DNA of 64,000 nt, from assembly GCF_964656455.1 (NCBI RefSeq), contig NC_135718.1:50435008-50499007 (forward strand), given 5' to 3'. The position numbers and the translations under genes are program-made. Of the stretch, positions 1-13,102 are shown in pieces. This DNA is from Halichoerus grypus. Lineage: Eukaryota > Chordata > Mammalia > Carnivora > Phocidae. Numbering within the stretch: the first letter of the stretch is position 1; every line of letters begins with the position of its first letter. The notes beneath the pieces were generated by a model, which had not been told where the DNA came from, made no database searches, and saw only the letters and a list, made by a program, of their open reading frames with translations.

Positions 1-864
1 AGGCTGCTGTGAAACCGGGTGCATTTAATTCCCTTTTAAACGCCACGTAAAAGTTTCTCTCCCGCCTGCTCACTCTGTGGGCTACATACCGTGCCTAAGA
101 TTAATCCCTCAGGAGTTTTTTATTTCCTATTCTGCCTATCTTTCATCTTCACCCCAGACTAAGCAGATGGATGTGAATTCAAAGTTTTCTGATCTTTAGC
201 ACAAGTTATGGAGGGTTATCTTTGGCTGTATATCTTTCCACTGGCAGTGCTCCCTTGGTGATGAAGGATTAACCACCCCAGCTGTCTCTTCCCAGAATGA
301 TGCAGTGCCGTGCTCCTCAACACGACAGCATCACTTAATCTTAATGTCCGCTCTGCGAGCGCAGCCGCGCAGGACAAAGCCAATCAACATCAGATGCCAC
401 CAAGATGGACCTACTGCTTGGCCCTGGAGTCTCTCACCCTCTCACTCCTATTAATCAACATCATCCAACCCAATCCCAGAGTTCACTTCTCTCAAACCAC
501 AGTTAAACCAAGCTGGGGTCCATGTTAACCATGTGAAGCACGTGGCGGGAGGAGGGGTGGTGGGCGACAATCCCTCACATCAGGAGCACAGCACACCAAG
601 CCTCCTCACTGACTGAGAAGCCCTTCCATCCGCCCACCTCCTCCCCGAGGTCAGCACCCATTCTGGAGCACTCGGGTCGAGTGCCTCTTCACACACTGAA
701 ATCCACCTGTACGGTGTAATAGAGACTATCTTGAATGAAACCTACCTGTCTTCCAGAGACCCCACAAGATCTGAAGAGACATATGCGCCCATTCATGACT
801 GAATTCCATCAGCTTCCTTTGCTCCCCAGTCCCCACCCTTACCAGCAGCTTACATGTGCAAAAC
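1..864. other. Unique sequence, no gene seen
   Basis: I see no recognisable coding region, repeat or RNA gene here. The open frame at 310-528 is short, has no family resemblance and no codon pattern that argues for coding. Confidence 0.5.
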
Positions 865-909
865 GGGGCCTAACACTCTACTTCTTTTTGTACAAAAACA
901 CTTAGTCTC
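865..909 (+). repeat. 45-bp dispersed near-duplicate, copy 1
   Basis: This stretch, starting ggggcctaacactctacttc, matches 2728-2772 at 40 of 45 positions in the same orientation. The similarity stops abruptly at both ends. I do not recognise the family; it could be a fragment of an old interspersed repeat or a local templated copy. Confidence 0.6.
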
Positions 910-2727
910 ACAAGAGATGGCACAAATGGAAAGCCTGACTTGACGAAAAATAAATGCCCTGCTTGTGTGACTGATACATCCATGAATACTTTTAATCCTA
1001 ATAAGTGTTCTACTCTCCCTCCTTCTCCTTTTTAAGTTTATGTATCACAGGTGGGGAAAGCAAAATGGTACTCTTGGTTTTTTTCTAGCTCCAAGCAATT
1101 ATAGTAATGTACCTCCCTTTTCCTTCTTAAGGAAGGGAACAAAAAAAGTCAGCCCAGATCTCAAAGGTAAACGTAATAAAACAGTAAATTATTGCTAGAG
1201 TTTACTAAACAAATGCAACCTAGTTAAATTTGGAAAAATCTTCACTTTTGCTTACATTTGCAATTTTACTGCTGAACTACTGGTATTTCTTACTTATGCA
1301 ACATTAAAATGTATAAGAAATCCTCTTGTGTGCTATATCCAGCATCTACTCTTGATTTATAATACCCAATTTAGGGGGGAAAAAACACAACTAAACCTGA
1401 TTTAAATCACAGATTACTCTGTAAAACACAAGCAAGGAACTATTCCAAATCCTAAATGTAATTTAAACATATTTATATTTTACAGTGATATATTTTCCCC
1501 ATTCCTTGTCTTACGACTGTAAACTTTCTATAATTATATAAGCAATTTCCCTAAGGTCACAACATTGATCATAGTTATAAATTGCTAAAGTACAACAACA
1601 CACAGTGAACAGTAAAATATATGCTGGACATCACAAACAGTTTCATCAAATCAGGAGTGGGGTGGGGAAAGAAGAGGAAAAGAAGAATGGAGATAGAGAA
1701 AGGGGAAAAAGTAACAAACAAATTTTCCGAGAAGTCATTATACAATGTCACATCCCTTCCTCAAAGCCATCTGGGACACAGGGTTTACAAATTGACCTGA
1801 GAAGAGCTTGGTTTAATTTTTGATGATATTCTTAACCCTTTGCCATTTGAGAAGGTCAGCTATAGAAGCCACTCAGGTAAAGCACAAATAAGAACCAGGA
1901 AGGGAAATCCTACGAGATTAAAACCACCTTCTGCCATGAACAGTAGTTCTCAAACTGTATTCCTAGGAACGCTGGGATTCCATGGAGGCATTCTTGGGAT
2001 AAAGCAGGAGAGAATCAGGCTTCTCCTTCATTCTTTAACCAGAACAACTTCTCTATGATCTGTTACCTCTTTGGGCTCAGTGGAAGAAGTCTTACTTGGA
2101 AAAAGTTTTAAACACTGTAAAAAGAAAGTAATTCGGAAGCTACCACTCCTGATACTGTCATAGTGAAGGATGAGATCCAAAAGAAGCTATTTGAGGGTCT
2201 CCAGTTGCCAGTGTGTCTGGTGTTTTAGGGTAACTTTTCTCTTAATGAAAAAGGATGCGGGTGCTTTCCGCACAGGATGCAAATGGGGTTGCTGTCAGGC
2301 GCCTCGAGCGTCCAGGGTTCCAGCCAGCCGGGCTGACAGGCTGGTCACCCCTGATGGTTAACAATGCCACACTCCACTCTGGGCAGCTGCCTATTAGGAA
2401 GACAGCTGAGACCCAGAGGGGAAGGAGAAATCAGTGTGTGACAGGCACTGCCCTGCTCAATGTAAAATAAACTTAAAAAGACCCGTGTTCTCTGAAAGCT
2501 TAGAAATGCAGCAGTTCCAATTTTTCCTTCGAAACATTTTCCAAGTGAGGCTAAGCATCTCTATAGCTCAGGATCCTGCTTCAGCTCTCCGAGCAAACTA
2601 CAGAGCTTTTAGTACAGGTTACACATGCTTTCCAGGACAATGGCCTTTGAGAGATGGACCTCCTGAAGCACATACTGCTCCCCATATTCCTTTCATTCTG
2701 TACCCCTTCTCTGCACTCATTTCTGAT
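910..2727. other. Unique, AT-rich sequence, no gene seen
   Basis: Mostly AT-rich non-repetitive DNA. The open frames at 1605-1823, 1840-2058, 2170-2361 and 2434-2736 overlap one another and look like chance frames. No splice-flanked exon or known domain is visible. Confidence 0.5.
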
Positions 2728-2772
2728 GGGGCCTAACACTTTACTTCTTTTTGCACAACAACACGTAGTTTC
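2728..2772 (+). repeat. 45-bp dispersed near-duplicate, copy 2
   Basis: Partner of 865-909, about 1.86 kb downstream in the same orientation, with five mismatches. The flanks of the two copies are unrelated. Confidence 0.6.
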
Positions 2773-3061
2773 TTCCTCTCGTCTTCCTCTCCCCCTCTGT
2801 CTCCGTTTTTCGACTTATTTCCTATCAATATTTCTACTTATTTCCCCCACATAAACGGTATCTGGTTTCCTGCAACATGGCAACTTTCCCTAACCAGAGG
2901 GAATATGCATACTATTTCACGGCGCAGGCATGGACCGATCAGAACAGAAGCTGGCTGCGAGGAGTGAACAGTTACACTCAAAGGTGGGCTGAGTGGATGC
3001 AAGTCTTGGCCCCAACATCGGAACACAGAGAAACCGTGCAGCCCGCCAGTGAACTGTTCCG

Positions 3062-3222
3062 GCTTCACAGAGTTCAAATCTCCCCTCTACCAGCTTCCTC
3101 CTGTACAACTTTACCTGATTTAACTCAGACCCCACCTCCTCTGTAAAATGGGCATAACAGTTCCTACCTGTGAGCAGGAAATGAGTCAATGCAAGTAAAA
3201 CGAAAATGTAGCATCAGCACTC
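3062..3222 (+). repeat. MIR SINE fragment
   Basis: Degenerate copy of the ancient tRNA-derived MIR. It shows the sequence equivalent to 'gttcgaatc...ctctgtaaaatggg...cataacagttcctacct' in order, followed by 'gagtcaatgcaagtaaa'. Ends are approximate. Confidence 0.6.
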
Positions 3223-3695
3223 CATAGATGTGAGATAGTTATTTCTTCCCCTTTCTGTCCTTAGTTTGTTGGCTGTTTTCCTGTTTGTCATTTGGATTGC
3301 CTGAACGTTTTATGGGTCCCCAATCAACAAGCAGAACAACATAAAAGCCTTGCAGATTCTGGTCTTCGAAGACAGGGATCTCTCCAGACCCTGGGTGGGT
3401 TGTGGGGGGGCGGGGGGGAGAGGGGTTAAATCTTGGAGCTGCTAAACCACAGATGATAAAGGTTGTGCTGCTGGGTTATCACCCAGAGACCCATGAGGGC
3501 TGAGGGCTTTTACTGGATTATCTATCACTTCAACAGCTTTAAAAAAAAAAAAAGACTATCAATTTTAAAAATTATACTTACCTTTTTGAAAATTATACAT
3601 ATAATTTTTATCAGAGCAAAGCTTAATACAATCCATGAAAAAATGAACACAAGGCCATTAAAATCACCTGTAATCCTGCTGCCCACATTATGCTA
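3223..3695. other. Unique sequence with G-rich tract
   Basis: No gene seen. It contains a G-rich tract at 3393-3425 with several runs of three or more G, a possible G-quadruplex on the plus strand, and an A-run at 3541-3553. Confidence 0.5.
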
Positions 3696-3699
3696 ATAC

Positions 3700-3915
3700 A
3701 GCTAGTATTTTACTAAGAGCTTACAGTATGCCAGCATGGTGTTAAGTTTTTTATTATATACCTATTTAATTCTTACAGCTCTTTGATACAGATCATAAGT
3801 CTTAAGAGTAGCTAGGTCATTAGCTCAAGGTAACATGATCACACTGTTCCTAAGCAACAGCATCAGGATTTGAACCCAAGTCTGAATCCTAAGCTTCTAT
3901 GCTCAACTCCACCTA
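3700..3915 (-). repeat. MIR SINE fragment, antisense
   Basis: Read on the plus strand it follows the MIR reverse complement: the 'agcacttac...atgtgcca' equivalent near 3718, the 'cagatgagg...taactt' equivalent near 3785-3835, and a B-box-like gatttgaaccca near 3868. It is diverged, with approximate boundaries. Confidence 0.7.
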
Positions 3916-5435
3916 AGATTCCCTCCAGGAATCCTAAGCCTAGAAAAAGGTAGACAGGTAAGTAGCTAGGTAGAGGGGCAGACCCAAGAAACTCTCACTG
4001 AATTAAGTTTTACAAAGGATTAATCAATATAAATACTTATACCTAAAATGTTTTTGGTTCAGGTACAAAATCTTCAATCCTATGAGCCTTGAATTTCTCT
4101 AATAAGATAGTTTCAGTATGGGCAAGTTTAACCAATCTCACGCACAAGGACTTTCCACATGACCTCTCAAAAAATGAATAAACACAGTGCAACACAAACC
4201 CACAACCACAACCCATGGGTTTCCCAGAAAGTAACAGAGCAATGCAGACCAAACATTAAAGAGAAATACTGGGGAGGGGGAGGGGGGGGGGACATGAACT
4301 TGACAATACACAGGGGCAGTAGTGTCTGCACAAATATTTTAATCAGAAAAAACAGCTTGGGGCAACCTATTAAATGTCAAGAAGGGCCAATTCTTTTAAT
4401 CCTTCAAATCAAATGCCTCTTGTTTCATCCATTCCTCTAACTGCAGAACCAGAAATGTTCCACTTGGACTTCCACTTGGGACTTCATCTCTCCTTGTGGG
4501 TGCTGGTTGTGGCCTTCATTATGGACAAAAAGGCCCACTGGGCACTTTTTTTTTTTTTTTTTAAGCCCAGAACCTTGAAATCTGTTCCTGCAGGGAGAGC
4601 GGATAGACTCAAATCCCCCTGAAAACTGAACTGAAAAACTTTGAAAACAAAGCATCCAGCAATTGACAGACTCAAAAGGCATTAAATAGAGAGGAAGTGG
4701 GGAAACAAGGCCATAATCCAACGTGAGAGGCCAGATCCGGTCCTCAGACACTCGGGCACAGTACCCCAGGACTCCAGTCTACCCTGGCCTGAGGCTGCCA
4801 GCTCCTAAGAAAGTTAAATAATCCTAACTGCTGGAAAAGAGCTCCTGAAAGAGAATGGAGATCCAGCCTGTCATTTACCAACTACTGAGTCTGGTAACCC
4901 AAAACACAAAGGGTCATCAGAGCCTGAATCCCCAGTTCCCCATTTCTTGGGAAACACCCCAGAGTAGCCCCAATTCCTCAGGCACCCAGAGCAAAGCAAG
5001 CCCACAGCTGCTCTCCTTTCTCAAAAAAGGGTGGCAAGGGGTCTTAGCAACTCTTTGGAGATGGGTTTTCAATTTAATAAATTTCAACTATTGGGACCAT
5101 GGCCATTTTTGTCCTTCGTCTTCATCTTTTACCCTCTTCAGTAAGGTTTTATAGTTTCACAGAAGTCCTGCATTATTTCTTGCTAAATTAATCCGTAGGC
5201 ATTGCTGCTGTCATTAATTCTAAATGAGACCCCTTCTTCCTCCCCTTTTGCTATATGGATTTTTCTACCTACTTTGATGACTTCCTGTAACTCTCATTCA
5301 TTTAGGAGTTTTCAGTTGATTCTGTTGAGTTTTCCAGCTTCACAATCACTTACCTCAAAAATGGTATTTTTACCTCCTCCTCTTTGTTATTTATGTAACG
5401 ACTATTTCTATTTCTTATCTTCCTGCATTAACTAA
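3916..5435. other. Unique sequence, no gene seen
   Basis: No gene or clear interspersed repeat. Homopolymer tracts include a G-run near 4267-4291 and a T-run at about 4545-4562. Frames at 4437-4751 and 4855-5154 cross these tracts and look spurious. Confidence 0.45.
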
Positions 5436-5790
5436 GGCAGTGACTGCAAACTCAAGAGTCCTCAGGGCCAGCAGGTGAGATTACTGAGTGACCTGAGCCT
5501 GGGAAGGCCCTTGTGACCTAGACAGTGAGCTTCAGTGTCTAAAGACAGGAGTGGCCACTTTGCTCTGGCCCTGTGTTACATTCAGGAGCACAGACCTCAT
5601 CTTGCCAGATTTCTCAAGAGAAGCCAGAGATAAGGATTTTCTGGTGAAAGCTCCAGTTTCTTTAAAGGTTCACAACTAATTTAAAAAATTGTTAAACATA
5701 GGGCAGGCCAGAACAGAGTGCCTGATGTTCAGATTCAGCCCCAGAGTGACCAAAACCTCTAGGTGAGATCTTCCGGGATTGAAGAAAATG
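5436..5790. repeat. Possible ancient interspersed repeat, family not identified
   Basis: The text here (for example 'ctggccctgtgttacattc' and 'gggcaggccagaac') has the texture of an old mammalian DNA-transposon copy. I cannot name the family or find terminal repeats, so it may equally be unique DNA. Confidence 0.25.
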
Positions 5791-5867
5791 ATGAATTTAA
5801 ATCATACTAGAAATGGACACTCTTATCTCAGCCCTGACTTTCTCTAATGTTGCACCACTGAAGAAGG

Positions 5868-6475
<608 letters not shown>

Positions 6476-7036
6476 AAATTCTACTTTACTTCCACAGGAA
6501 CTTTAGTAGTTTCTCATCAGCCCTGCAGCCACCACAGCCCAGGACGTTTGCTTTTGACTTGAAGTAAAGAGTTTCCATCCTGTTAAATCTCTATATAATG
6601 CTAGTTTATCAACATAAACTAAAAACAGTTCATCAGAAATGAATTTTGAATTCTATTAAGATGATCTGGTTTTCTCCTTTGACCCTAATGTGATTATTTA
6701 TATCAATAAATTTCCTAAGATTGGAAAAGAAAAAAAAATGCTTAAAATATACTGTGGGAGAATCCACTATAATATGTGCTTTCAAAGAAAAAATGTAAAC
6801 AGAGCTTTAATTTTTTTAACTCCTTGATTTTACTTTATTGGCTCAACCCTTAGTTGTGACTTGCTTTCTCACCCATATTCCAGCAACTTATGCTAATCTG
6901 TCAAAATCCTAGTCATAAAACTGCCACTGACATCATCGGTTTCAAAAAATTATTCACAACTGGATCCATCATCAGCTCAGTCTACACAACCAGTTTCAAA
7001 TTCCAAAGCAATTCCACACCACAATCTACATCTGTA
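6476..7036. other. Possible pseudogene 5' UTR, then unique DNA
   Basis: The first about 90 bases may be 5' UTR of the ELOC retrocopy. The rest is AT-rich with no gene seen. Confidence 0.35.
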
Positions 7037-7084
7037 TTCCCAAATCCACTTTGATACAGTTTCCCAAGTCCACTTTGATACAGT
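7037..7084 (+). repeat. 24-bp tandem duplication
   Basis: Two adjacent 24-base units (7037-7060 and 7061-7084) differ at one position. This is a simple local duplication. Confidence 0.85.
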
Positions 7085-9503
7085 TCACTCTTTGGAAAGA
7101 TGTTAGAATGACAAATTTTCTAGAAACAGGTTTTGCTGGGGGCAGGAGGGGAGGGGAGGCAGCTTTAAATAAAAAAGATGTAACTGGCTTAAGACAGAAA
7201 AGACATTCAGTGCATGAATGTAAAAACACACTAAACTTGGCTTACAAAGTTGTTAATTATGTATTTGACAGTGAAATATCGCAAACAGCTGGGGCTAAAG
7301 AATACAAACTCACACAGGGAGTGGGTAGAAGTGGGAAAAAATACATTCAGACTGGCAAACGCCATCAAAGCGGTTGTTTAAGCTCAACCTCCTCTACTGT
7401 AACGACTTTTAACACCTATGTAGCAGGGTCACCTACCTCAACCAAAATTCACAAGCCAACCTCCCAACTCCTATTCCGAGGCTTCTACGTGCAGCCCCGG
7501 CTCTCAATTACAAATCCTCCTCCCCCATTTAGAAAGTTGGGCCATACAGTTTACAACCATCAGAGAAAAAGAGCTAGGCCAGAATCTAAAAGAATGTGCA
7601 AACCAAGGCTGTAAAAAGAAAAGCCATCCCTTTGAGAAGTTTGGTTTTATTTTTTTTCAAAATATGTAAATAGTCACAATGCCTTGGGAGACTGCTCCAG
7701 AGAACTCCCAGAGCCTGACATCCCATCTCCCCTCAAACACATGCTCAAGCGCTCACCACATCTTCTGCCAGGAATCCACTCTCCTGGGACTCCTCCCCCA
7801 ACCCACAGGGAGAAGCCAAGGTCAGAAACACGCACATGGAGTTGTTCTGAAAATTCTCACCAGCAGAGTCCATGACAAGGCAAAGCCCAAACATGACATC
7901 TTGGGGGTGGCGGGGGGAGGGAATGGCTGCCTGATCCTCTCACACTAGGAGGAAAAATTCTTAGCAGAAAAAAAAAAAAAAACCCACTCTTTAGGGATCC
8001 TCTCAGCAGTTGTATGCTGTAAAAGACACAGGCCTCCCCTATACTGGATACAAAGACAACTTGGTTCCCGCCCCACAAGACATACCTGGTGGCAAAAAAA
8101 AAAAATCCTTAAGTCCCCCGCACATTTTAACATTTGAGTGGGAGTCTGAAGGGTGCAACTTAGAAAGTATAACATTTCTAGAAGTATTTTAATATTCTAA
8201 TAACTCTAACAGTATATTGGTAAAGCCTTCCCTAATAATTCGATATTGGCTAGCTAAGATGATAAATTTCAAAGTCCAAAGGTTAGAGCCTTCTAGGAAA
8301 AAAAGAGGGGGGGCGTATCACAACAGCCCCTTTTTTTAGATGGGATGATGAAACATCCTTACTTGTCTGCCTCCAAGTATTTTTATAAAATGCTGAGAAC
8401 AACCAGATTGTGACTTAAGCTTCTCTGAAAAGGACCAACTACCAGTGGACAGCCCAACTCCTTCCTCTAGTAATCGCCCCCAAAGATTTCCACATCTTGG
8501 ACAAAGGTTTAAGAGGTTGATACTCCCTCTGACTATAGATCATATTGTCTCTAAGTGTGAGAGGCACCAGAAGAACTCACCTTCCAGGGGAAGGTACCAA
8601 GCTCACTCTTCTCTAGGATACTGACCACCTTCTACTATAAGGTAGAAGGGCAGAAGTGTTAAGGTTGCTGATGGGCAACAAAGGTCTTGGAATATTAGGA
8701 GCCAATAAAATAACAAGAAGTAGGGTCTACACAAGGACAGAACATATTATGGCATTCAACAATGATTTAAAAACCAACCAAACAAAATCCTCACCCCAAG
8801 CAGCCTAAGAGCAATGTGCCCACATTCCAGAATAAGGGGAACCAGTTTAGGGTGGGTCAGTGGAAACAGCCCTACCCTCCAGAAGACCATGGCAAAACCA
8901 CATCAATGCCAGTCGTAGGAGATCACTCTATTTTGCAAAATATAAAACTGTTTCATTGCAAATCTATGGAAACAATGTCACAGGGGCCAAGGGCTGTCAC
9001 TTTGAGTCAAAGAAGGCCCATTTCAGTGTGGTGCTGATGGCCAGCGATGTCAAGGCGAATTACACCCCCACTTGCTGAGAGAGAAATCAAAGTCAGGAGA
9101 GAAATGTTCAGCTGAAGACACACCCACAGGAGTTCGGAAAGCCAGCACTCCTTCCAAGCCATGCTAATCTATCACAGGCTCAAACAAAGGATGGGTTTTT
9201 TCCCATCAAGAAATGGAAAGGACTGGTGATGGGACAGTCTGAAGGGAGTGTTAGCAAGCTCTTCTGAGGCCAAGACTTCACTCCTGCTCCCATGTGGGGG
9301 TGGGAAGGAGGGGGGAGCCACAAGGCTCACTGCCTAGTGGAACCTGAATATAAAAAGGGGAGTAATGAGCAGTAACTGAAAGGGAAGGATGCCCAAAGAA
9401 AGCACTGGAGTTCTTACTCCAGGTTGTACTGAGGTTCCAGGAGCTGCCTGAGTGGACTGGTAGGGGGTACAGATGGGATGCAGGACTTGGATTAAGAGAT
9501 AAC
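7085..9503. other. Unique sequence, no gene seen
   Basis: It includes the longest open frame of the window (7051-7614, 187 codons), which begins inside the 24-bp duplication, is basic and low in complexity, and resembles nothing I know. A-runs lie at about 7968-7982 and 8094-8105. A short inverted repeat sits at 8628-8649 (8-bp stem, 6-base loop). Confidence 0.5.
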
Positions 9504-9516
9504 GTTATGAGATCAT

Positions 9517-9730
9517 GGGACACCTGAGTGGCTCAGTCGTTAAGCATCTGCCTTCAGCTCAGGTCATGATCCCAGGGTTCTGGGATCCAGTCCTGAGTCA
9601 GGCTCCCTGCTCAGTGGGGAGCCTGCTTCTCCCTCTGCCCGCCGCTCCCCCTGCTTGTGCTTGCTCTGTCTCTCTCTCTCCCTCTCTCTCTGACAAATAA
9701 ATAAAATCTCAAAAAGAAAGAAAGAAAGAG
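9517..9730 (+). mobile_element. SINEC (carnivore tRNA-derived SINE)
   Basis: It begins gggacacctgagtggctcag and runs through the tRNA-like head, a CT-rich region and an AATAAA-bearing tail to an (A/GAAA)n end. Flanking direct repeats 9504-9516 and 9731-9743 (gttatgagatcat versus gttatgagatctt) are a 13-bp target-site duplication with one mismatch. It is complete, and not autonomous: it depends on L1 enzymes. Confidence 0.95.
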
Positions 9731-9743
9731 GTTATGAGATCTT

Positions 9744-10275
9744 GGGCGTGTCACAATCTCCCCGGACCACAGCTCAGTTATAACCAATGAGAAGACTCTG
9801 CAGTTACATGGTGTCATGGCTAGCAATTTCTTCTCTAAGAAGAGGTCAGAAGGAAGATCAAAAGGTAAAAGCAAGTTCAGACCTAGTTCTGAAGTAAGAG
9901 AAGAAAGGGGGAGATACTATGCAGATTCCAAGTAAGAAAAAGCTCTTATATATCCATACATATGAACCAAACATGAAGGACTGGGAGGGAAGCAGACTCC
10001 AATTACACAAATTGTGTTGATATCCATCAAGTCAAACCTAGGGGTAAACTTCTAGTGAGGAAAGCAGCAAGTTCCTCAGGCTTCTTGATGTAGACCTAAT
10101 AGTTATTTAAATTCTTGATTCCAAGAACAGAGGCTGTTCAAGTCTCTATTCAGCCTGGGACAGACAAGGAATGGTAAGTGTATGCCCATAATTTAAGAGG
10201 AAAAGGAAAAGACAGGCTACCAATCATTAAGTATCTTCTGGGTGCTAAGCACTGCTGTATGTGTGTGTTTATGAA
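9744..10275. other. Unique sequence
   Basis: No gene seen. A weak L2/MIR-like scrap lies near 10215-10260 (agtatcttctgggtgctaag). Confidence 0.45.
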
Positions 10276-10316
10276 GCCTAGCATGGCCTAGCATAGCCTA
10301 GCATGGCCTAGCATGG
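10276..10316 (+). repeat. 10-bp minisatellite, four units
   Basis: Four consecutive units of gcctagcatg, the second with one change (gcctagcata). Confidence 0.9.
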
Positions 10317-10935
10317 AACCTACTTAAAGAAAAAGAAGTTTGAAAAGAAAAGTGAGATTATAAAATTTTCCACACACACTCATCAACAGTCGTGACTACT
10401 AGATGTGACAGAGATTAAGCCACTGAGAGCCACTTGGAAGATTTCTTCTTGGGACTCTGACATCTCTTCTGGAAATTCAGCATTACCAGGCCCTGGAGAT
10501 CTCAGTTTGGGGAAATGCCTAGCCATTGCAAGATAACTCTTCATGTTGTCCTTGCTTTCCAGAAACCCAATGATAGAGAAGACATCTTGGTTTTTGCGTC
10601 TCTCCCAAAAACCAGAGACGTGAGACCGGCTCCTGAATCTATGATAGTCCTTGAAAGAGTAGGGAGGGGAAAGGATTCCCCCCCTCCTCCCCCGCCCAGC
10701 GCCATCACCAACAGTCCCCCCATTCCCATATACACAAGCCCGTGTGCAATGCAACAGAACCAGCAGGTTCCACCTTAATAATGAGCCAGAGACTGGCCAG
10801 CCCAGCTAGGAGGAAATGCAGCAGGAGGGGCCATGGGTCTGACAACCCCACAAAAAGGGATCATCCTGGGCTCAGTCCTTCCATCAGGCAACTTTTAACT
10901 TGGAACATAAAAATGAGAAAGTGCCTTTGTTTAAA
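10317..10935. other. Unique sequence, no gene supported
   Basis: Antisense and sense frames overlap at 10383-10778 and cross a C/G-rich tract at about 10678-10697. There is no domain or splice context, so I do not call a gene. Confidence 0.4.
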
Positions 10936-11540
10936 ACCCTCCTGAAGTTTCTGATCATGATGATTTATGTAAATAAAATGTTAAATTAAAATGTAGGTGT
11001 TAATAAAATTACACATATGATGGAATGGCCGTTCTTTTTAAAACTGATCTGCAATAAATTTTCTAAATTCTGATTGCAGGTGATTCAGGCCTTGAAAGCT
11101 TTGCCAACAATAGCCAGCAGAGGTCTATTACTGAAGTGGTATTAATATAGCTATCATCACCAATTCAAAGCAGATAATAAAGGACTGACACATTTATTAT
11201 CATTATTAATTAACAGTTTTCTGAGATGGAATTAAATCAATATGCTGCTCTGATATCATTTTAACTAGTTATGCAAATCAAACATTTAGAGCCCATGAAC
11301 AGATATAAATGCCATTCAAAATTCACTTCACACTTATTACTGTAATATCAGAACTTTCAGGCTTTGCTAGTAAAAAAAAAAAAAAAAAGGACTTAATGCT
11401 CATTTAATTACACTCAGACATAAAGCTTATGGAATGAAAGTTGAAATAGCTGATTAGTTAGGAAGTCATAGTAAGGCTATAACACTCGGATAGACAATGA
11501 GATAATAATGTGAAAACGTGGGGCTCTGCACAGAGTGGTT
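10936..11540. other. AT-rich repeat-free tract, candidate conserved non-coding DNA
   Basis: About 600 bases without interspersed repeats apart from an A-run at about 11372-11388. It is rich in TAAT/ATTA motifs and contains an octamer-like atgcaaat near 11272. This texture is common in developmental enhancers, but conservation cannot be judged from one sequence. Confidence 0.3.
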
Positions 11541-12924
11541 CTGGCAGATCCTATTAAAAAGAACAATGAGATGTGTAGGAGAATATGTTTTAAAATTACA
11601 AAGTTGAGAACCCTTTCTTAAGTCCAAAAAGGAGAAAGGGAGGGAGAGGAGAGAACAAAAGAGAAAAAGGCTGGGTTGGCGGGGTTGGGGGGAGGGACCT
11701 ACAACTAGTCATATATAAAATAGAAAACTACCAGGTTCAATTGCCCAACATTTCTTCCAAACTAGACCATGATGCTGATTGTGACTGCAGAGTTCTTTTC
11801 ATGCAGAATGCTAACTATGCTTTCCCGCTTTTCTTATCTGATGAGCAGAGGTCTCTCTCCACACCCAGGACAGCTATCTAGAGAGTCATAGTGAGTCAGA
11901 GTTCTCGGCTTCTGAGTCCAACAAGAGCAAGACAGGATGCAAGAGATCTGGCACTTAGTGATCTGGGTTACTCATTTGCAAAAGCAGCTGAGCCCCTGAA
12001 GATGGGCTGCACTAAAAACTCTACCGGAGGGATCGGAACAGCCTCCAACTCGGGCTCTGTGGTCCACAAGGAGGCTGCTTGCTGTCTTGGGGGACTGAAG
12101 GCAGTGATGCCAAGAAGCAGTGTGCAAAGACTCCGTGACTTCCCTGGACCCCTCCACTACTCAGGTGGCCTTCTGGAAACCAGCTGGCATGTCCACAGTC
12201 AGGAGTTCTGATGGGCCAGGGCTCTAAGGTCAGGTCAGGGACAAATTTAAGGCCCAGGAAGGAGCAGCCAGACACTTTGAGTACTGCCTGGGCCCTGGCT
12301 TTGGCTTGCTGCCAGGAGCTTACATTTGGGGCATTTTTATGAAAAGGGTGGAAATGTTTCTACAGTGTAAGTCAGTCTGGGCAGTACCTCTCACTCTTCC
12401 TTTTTCTCCAAATCCTATTTCTATCCTCACGGGGAGGAGTGGACTTGACTTTCAGTGCAATCCATTTCAGAGCCAGAAAATGTATAGTACATATACCAAC
12501 AGAAAATGTGGTGCCAGTGTTCTGCTGTGACCCAAAAGGAATATAAAAATAAGAGAATGAAAAGTTATTATCCTTTCTGTACCTTCCACCCCCAAACTCA
12601 TTAGCATCTTAACATTCCTAAAGCTCAAGTCACAGACCAGTATCCATTGTTGTATAGTCATTTTCCATGGAATTTTACAAACAAAAAAATTGTAGAGTTA
12701 AAACTTTGTCCACCAGGATTCTGCTATGCAAGGTGGAAAACATACCTATCAGTATGAGTAGTGGTGGGCACGGGGCAATACACAAAGACAAGACTGGAAG
12801 GTGTACAAGAAAATACTTAACAATAGTCTACTCAGAGTAGTCTGGTAATGGGTGATATTTTATCATCTTCTTTGTGCTTTGATTTATTTTCCCAATCTTA
12901 ATATGTCCATTCTTCCCATGAAGA
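11541..12924. other. Unique sequence, no gene seen
   Basis: No repeat or gene recognised. The frames at 11891-12211, 11972-12157 and 12021-12275 overlap on both strands and look like chance. Confidence 0.45.
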
Positions 12925-13085
12925 ATATTTACCGAGGGCCCAGCCACTGGCCAGGCACTGTATAGGATGCTAGAAACTCAGCCATCAAGACAGACAAGGT
13001 CCTGCCCTCTCAATGAGAACAGCCTAATAGGGGAGGCAGAGAATTAAACAATCAATGGCACAGGTGATGATTTGTGTGATTTACA
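12925..13085 (-). repeat. L2 LINE 3' end fragment, antisense
   Basis: On the plus strand it reads as the reverse of the L2 tail: 'tttaccgagggcccagccactggccaggcactgt...' followed by an 'aaggtcctgccctct...gagaacag' equivalent. It is old and diverged. A G12 run follows at 13091-13102. Confidence 0.6.
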
Positions 13086-13102
13086 GTGGCGGGGGGGGGG
13101 GG

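Noticed and set aside
7051..7614. 187-codon open frame, the longest in the window
   Set aside because: No domain, homologue or splice context; it starts within a 24-bp tandem duplication, and its composition is that of translated non-coding DNA.
10383..10754. Possible exon on the minus strand (SESQEEIFQVALSG text)
   Set aside because: No supported splice sites or neighbouring exons, and the frame crosses a low-complexity G-rich tract.
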